From contig JAPKMW010000133.1 in the NCBI GenBank assembly GCA_026645575.1, forward strand, positions 1 to 26,139: a stretch of 26,139 nucleotides of DNA, in the 5' to 3' direction. Position 1 is the first letter of the stretch. Each line of letters begins with the position of its first letter. A program made the translations under genes and the position numbers. The stretch comes from Caldilineaceae bacterium. GTDB lineage: Bacteria > Chloroflexota > Anaerolineae > Caldilineales > Caldilineaceae. Below, piece after piece: positions 25,246-26,139 of this stretch. The notes under the pieces were generated by a model. The model had not been told where the DNA came from, did not search any database, and saw only the letters and a program-made list of their open reading frames with translations.

Positions 25246-25276
25246 AGCTTCCGCACTCCCGTTAGGATCAGTGAGA

Positions 25277-26068
25277 TTACAGATTCTTGTCGAGAAAATT
25301 GAGAAATTCCTGCCAGGCTTCGCCTTGGGCGCCACCAGCCCGAATGCCTTCGATACTTTCGATAAAGGCGTGACCCTGCCCCGGGTAGATTGTGATCTGG
25401 TTTGTGATGCCGGCGGTATTCAATGCCTGCTGGAAGGTTTGCACTTCAGCTACCGGAATGCTTTGATCGGTTTCGCCAAAGACGCCCAACACTGGGCCGG
25501 GTAATGTTTGTAATTGCGCCGGGTCAGTGATCAGAGTGCCATAGAAGATACCGGTAGCCGCCACGCGATCATTGTGCAGGCTATATTCCAGCGCTTTGCC
25601 GCCGCCGTAGCAAAAGCCCATGACCATGATCCGGTTGGGATCAACATTCGGTTGCGTTGCCAGCCAATGGAAGACGGCATCCAGATCGATATTCACCTGG
25701 GCCGTGTCGGTCGTCATTGCCAAATAGATCGCCCGTGGAATCCAACTGGTTACCTGGCTGCGATAGGTGTCAGGCGCTACGACCACATAGCCCTCTGCGG
25801 CCAGTGCTGCCGCTTTGCCGTTGATCGAGGGTTTCATGCCCCAAAACTCATGGATCATGATCACTGCCGGATGCGGCCCATCCCCATTGGGTTGGGCGAC
25901 AAAAGCGCCCACTGCCGGACCATTCGGCGTCTCGATCCAGGTGTTGACCAGTGCATCAATCCGCCCTCGATCCAGCAGCCGATCCACCGCCACCGAGCCA
26001 ACCACAAAGAGCGTTACTAGTACAATCATGGTCAGGAAAACCAAGCCGGTTCGTTTGACAAGTCGCAT
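25277..26068 (-). CDS. Dienelactone hydrolase family protein, membrane-anchored
   Basis: This 263-residue alpha/beta hydrolase has a long N-terminal hydrophobic segment (about 8-28, after MRLVKRT), either a signal anchor or an uncleaved signal peptide, so the enzyme probably acts outside the membrane. The dienelactone-hydrolase triad is present: Cys153 in GFCYGGG, Asp201 in FGETDQSIP and His233 in GQGHAF. Glu74 in IMIHEFWG is the family's active-site Glu. The catalytic nucleophile is Cys, as in true DLH. The substrate is unknown; homologues act on assorted esters and lactones. ATG 26068 follows AGAGGG. It is transcribed before the SpoIIE-type phosphatase gene. Confidence 0.9.
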   Translation of the reverse strand: MRLVKRTGLVFLTMIVLVTLFVVGSVAVDRLLDRGRIDALVNTWIETPNGPAVGAFVAQPNGDGPHPAVIMIHEFWGMKPSINGKAAALAAEGYVVVAPDTYRSQVTSWIPRAIYLAMTTDTAQVNIDLDAVFHWLATQPNVDPNRIMVMGFCYGGGKALEYSLHNDRVAATGIFYGTLITDPAQLQTLPGPVLGVFGETDQSIPVAEVQTFQQALNTAGITNQITIYPGQGHAFIESIEGIRAGGAQGEAWQEFLNFLDKNL

Positions 26069-26100
26069 ATTGCCCTCTTCTGTTTGTGAAATGAAGTGTA

Positions 26101-26124
26101 GGGGCGTCCGCTTGCCGGCGCCCC
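26101..26124. repeat. Short GC-rich inverted repeat at the right edge
   Basis: GGGGCG (26101-26106) and CGCCCC (26119-26124) are inverted around a 12-nt centre, upstream of the hydrolase gene. The window ends 15 bp further on, so whether it is part of a longer element cannot be seen. Confidence 0.4.
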
Positions 26125-26139
26125 AGTTTTCGGGGAGCC

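Overview
The window looks like a chromosomal segment of a heterotrophic bacterium, most likely of phylum Chloroflexota (Anaerolineae/Caldilineae type). This is inference from content: a PyrF-PyrE fusion, many Gfo/Idh/MocA oxidoreductases, a DUF433/DUF5615 pair, a GxxExxY protein, and spacers crowded with palindromic and short-period repeats. No rRNA, tRNA, phage or transposase gene was seen. All genes but one lie on the minus strand, so transcription runs right to left.

Regions, by coordinate. 1-320: no recognisable gene. 321-1787: bifunctional orotidine-5'-phosphate decarboxylase / orotate phosphoribosyltransferase. 2125-6646: a peptidoglycan-recycling operon, transcribed Gfo/Idh oxidoreductase, anmK, BadF-type amino-sugar kinase, murQ. 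6764-10392: galactokinase, preceded in transcription by a nucleotidyltransferase-phosphohexomutase fusion whose nucleotidyltransferase has lost its signature Arg and Lys. 10500-13665: a tight row of DUF433, a broken DUF5615 toxin-like gene, DUF2283, an APH-like kinase, a P-loop kinase and a sugar-phosphate isomerase. 13766-18295: three Gfo/Idh oxidoreductases, one fused to an HhH-GPD DNA-glycosylase-like domain, with a decayed Rpn-type nuclease gene between them. 18508-19311: a two-domain degenerate GxxExxY protein framed on both sides by related palindromic repeats. 19634-22564: MFS transporter, the 3' remnant of a solute-binding-protein gene, and a ROK repressor. 23023-23832: the only plus-strand gene, a DedA-like membrane protein, convergent with a small P-loop ATPase. 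24529-26068: SpoIIE-type phosphatase and a membrane-anchored dienelactone hydrolase.

The genes read mostly as carbohydrate and cell-wall-sugar salvage. AnmK and MurQ take 1,6-anhydro-MurNAc to GlcNAc-6-phosphate, and the BadF-type kinase supplies phosphorylated amino sugar. Galactokinase and the phosphohexomutase handle hexose phosphates. The Gfo/Idh enzymes, isomerase, MFS permease and ROK repressor fit uptake and conversion of further sugars.

The most striking structure is outside the usual gene list. The spacers hold short-period (7 or 8 bp) degenerate arrays, usually as inverted pairs, and longer perfect palindromes, typically at gene 3' ends. Several run into coding sequence: one 7-bp array encodes the PyrF-PyrE linker, another the central loop of the MFS transporter, and repeat arms supply the stop codon and last residues of at least three genes. 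The 7-bp arrays resemble the STRR repeats of heterocystous cyanobacteria in design.
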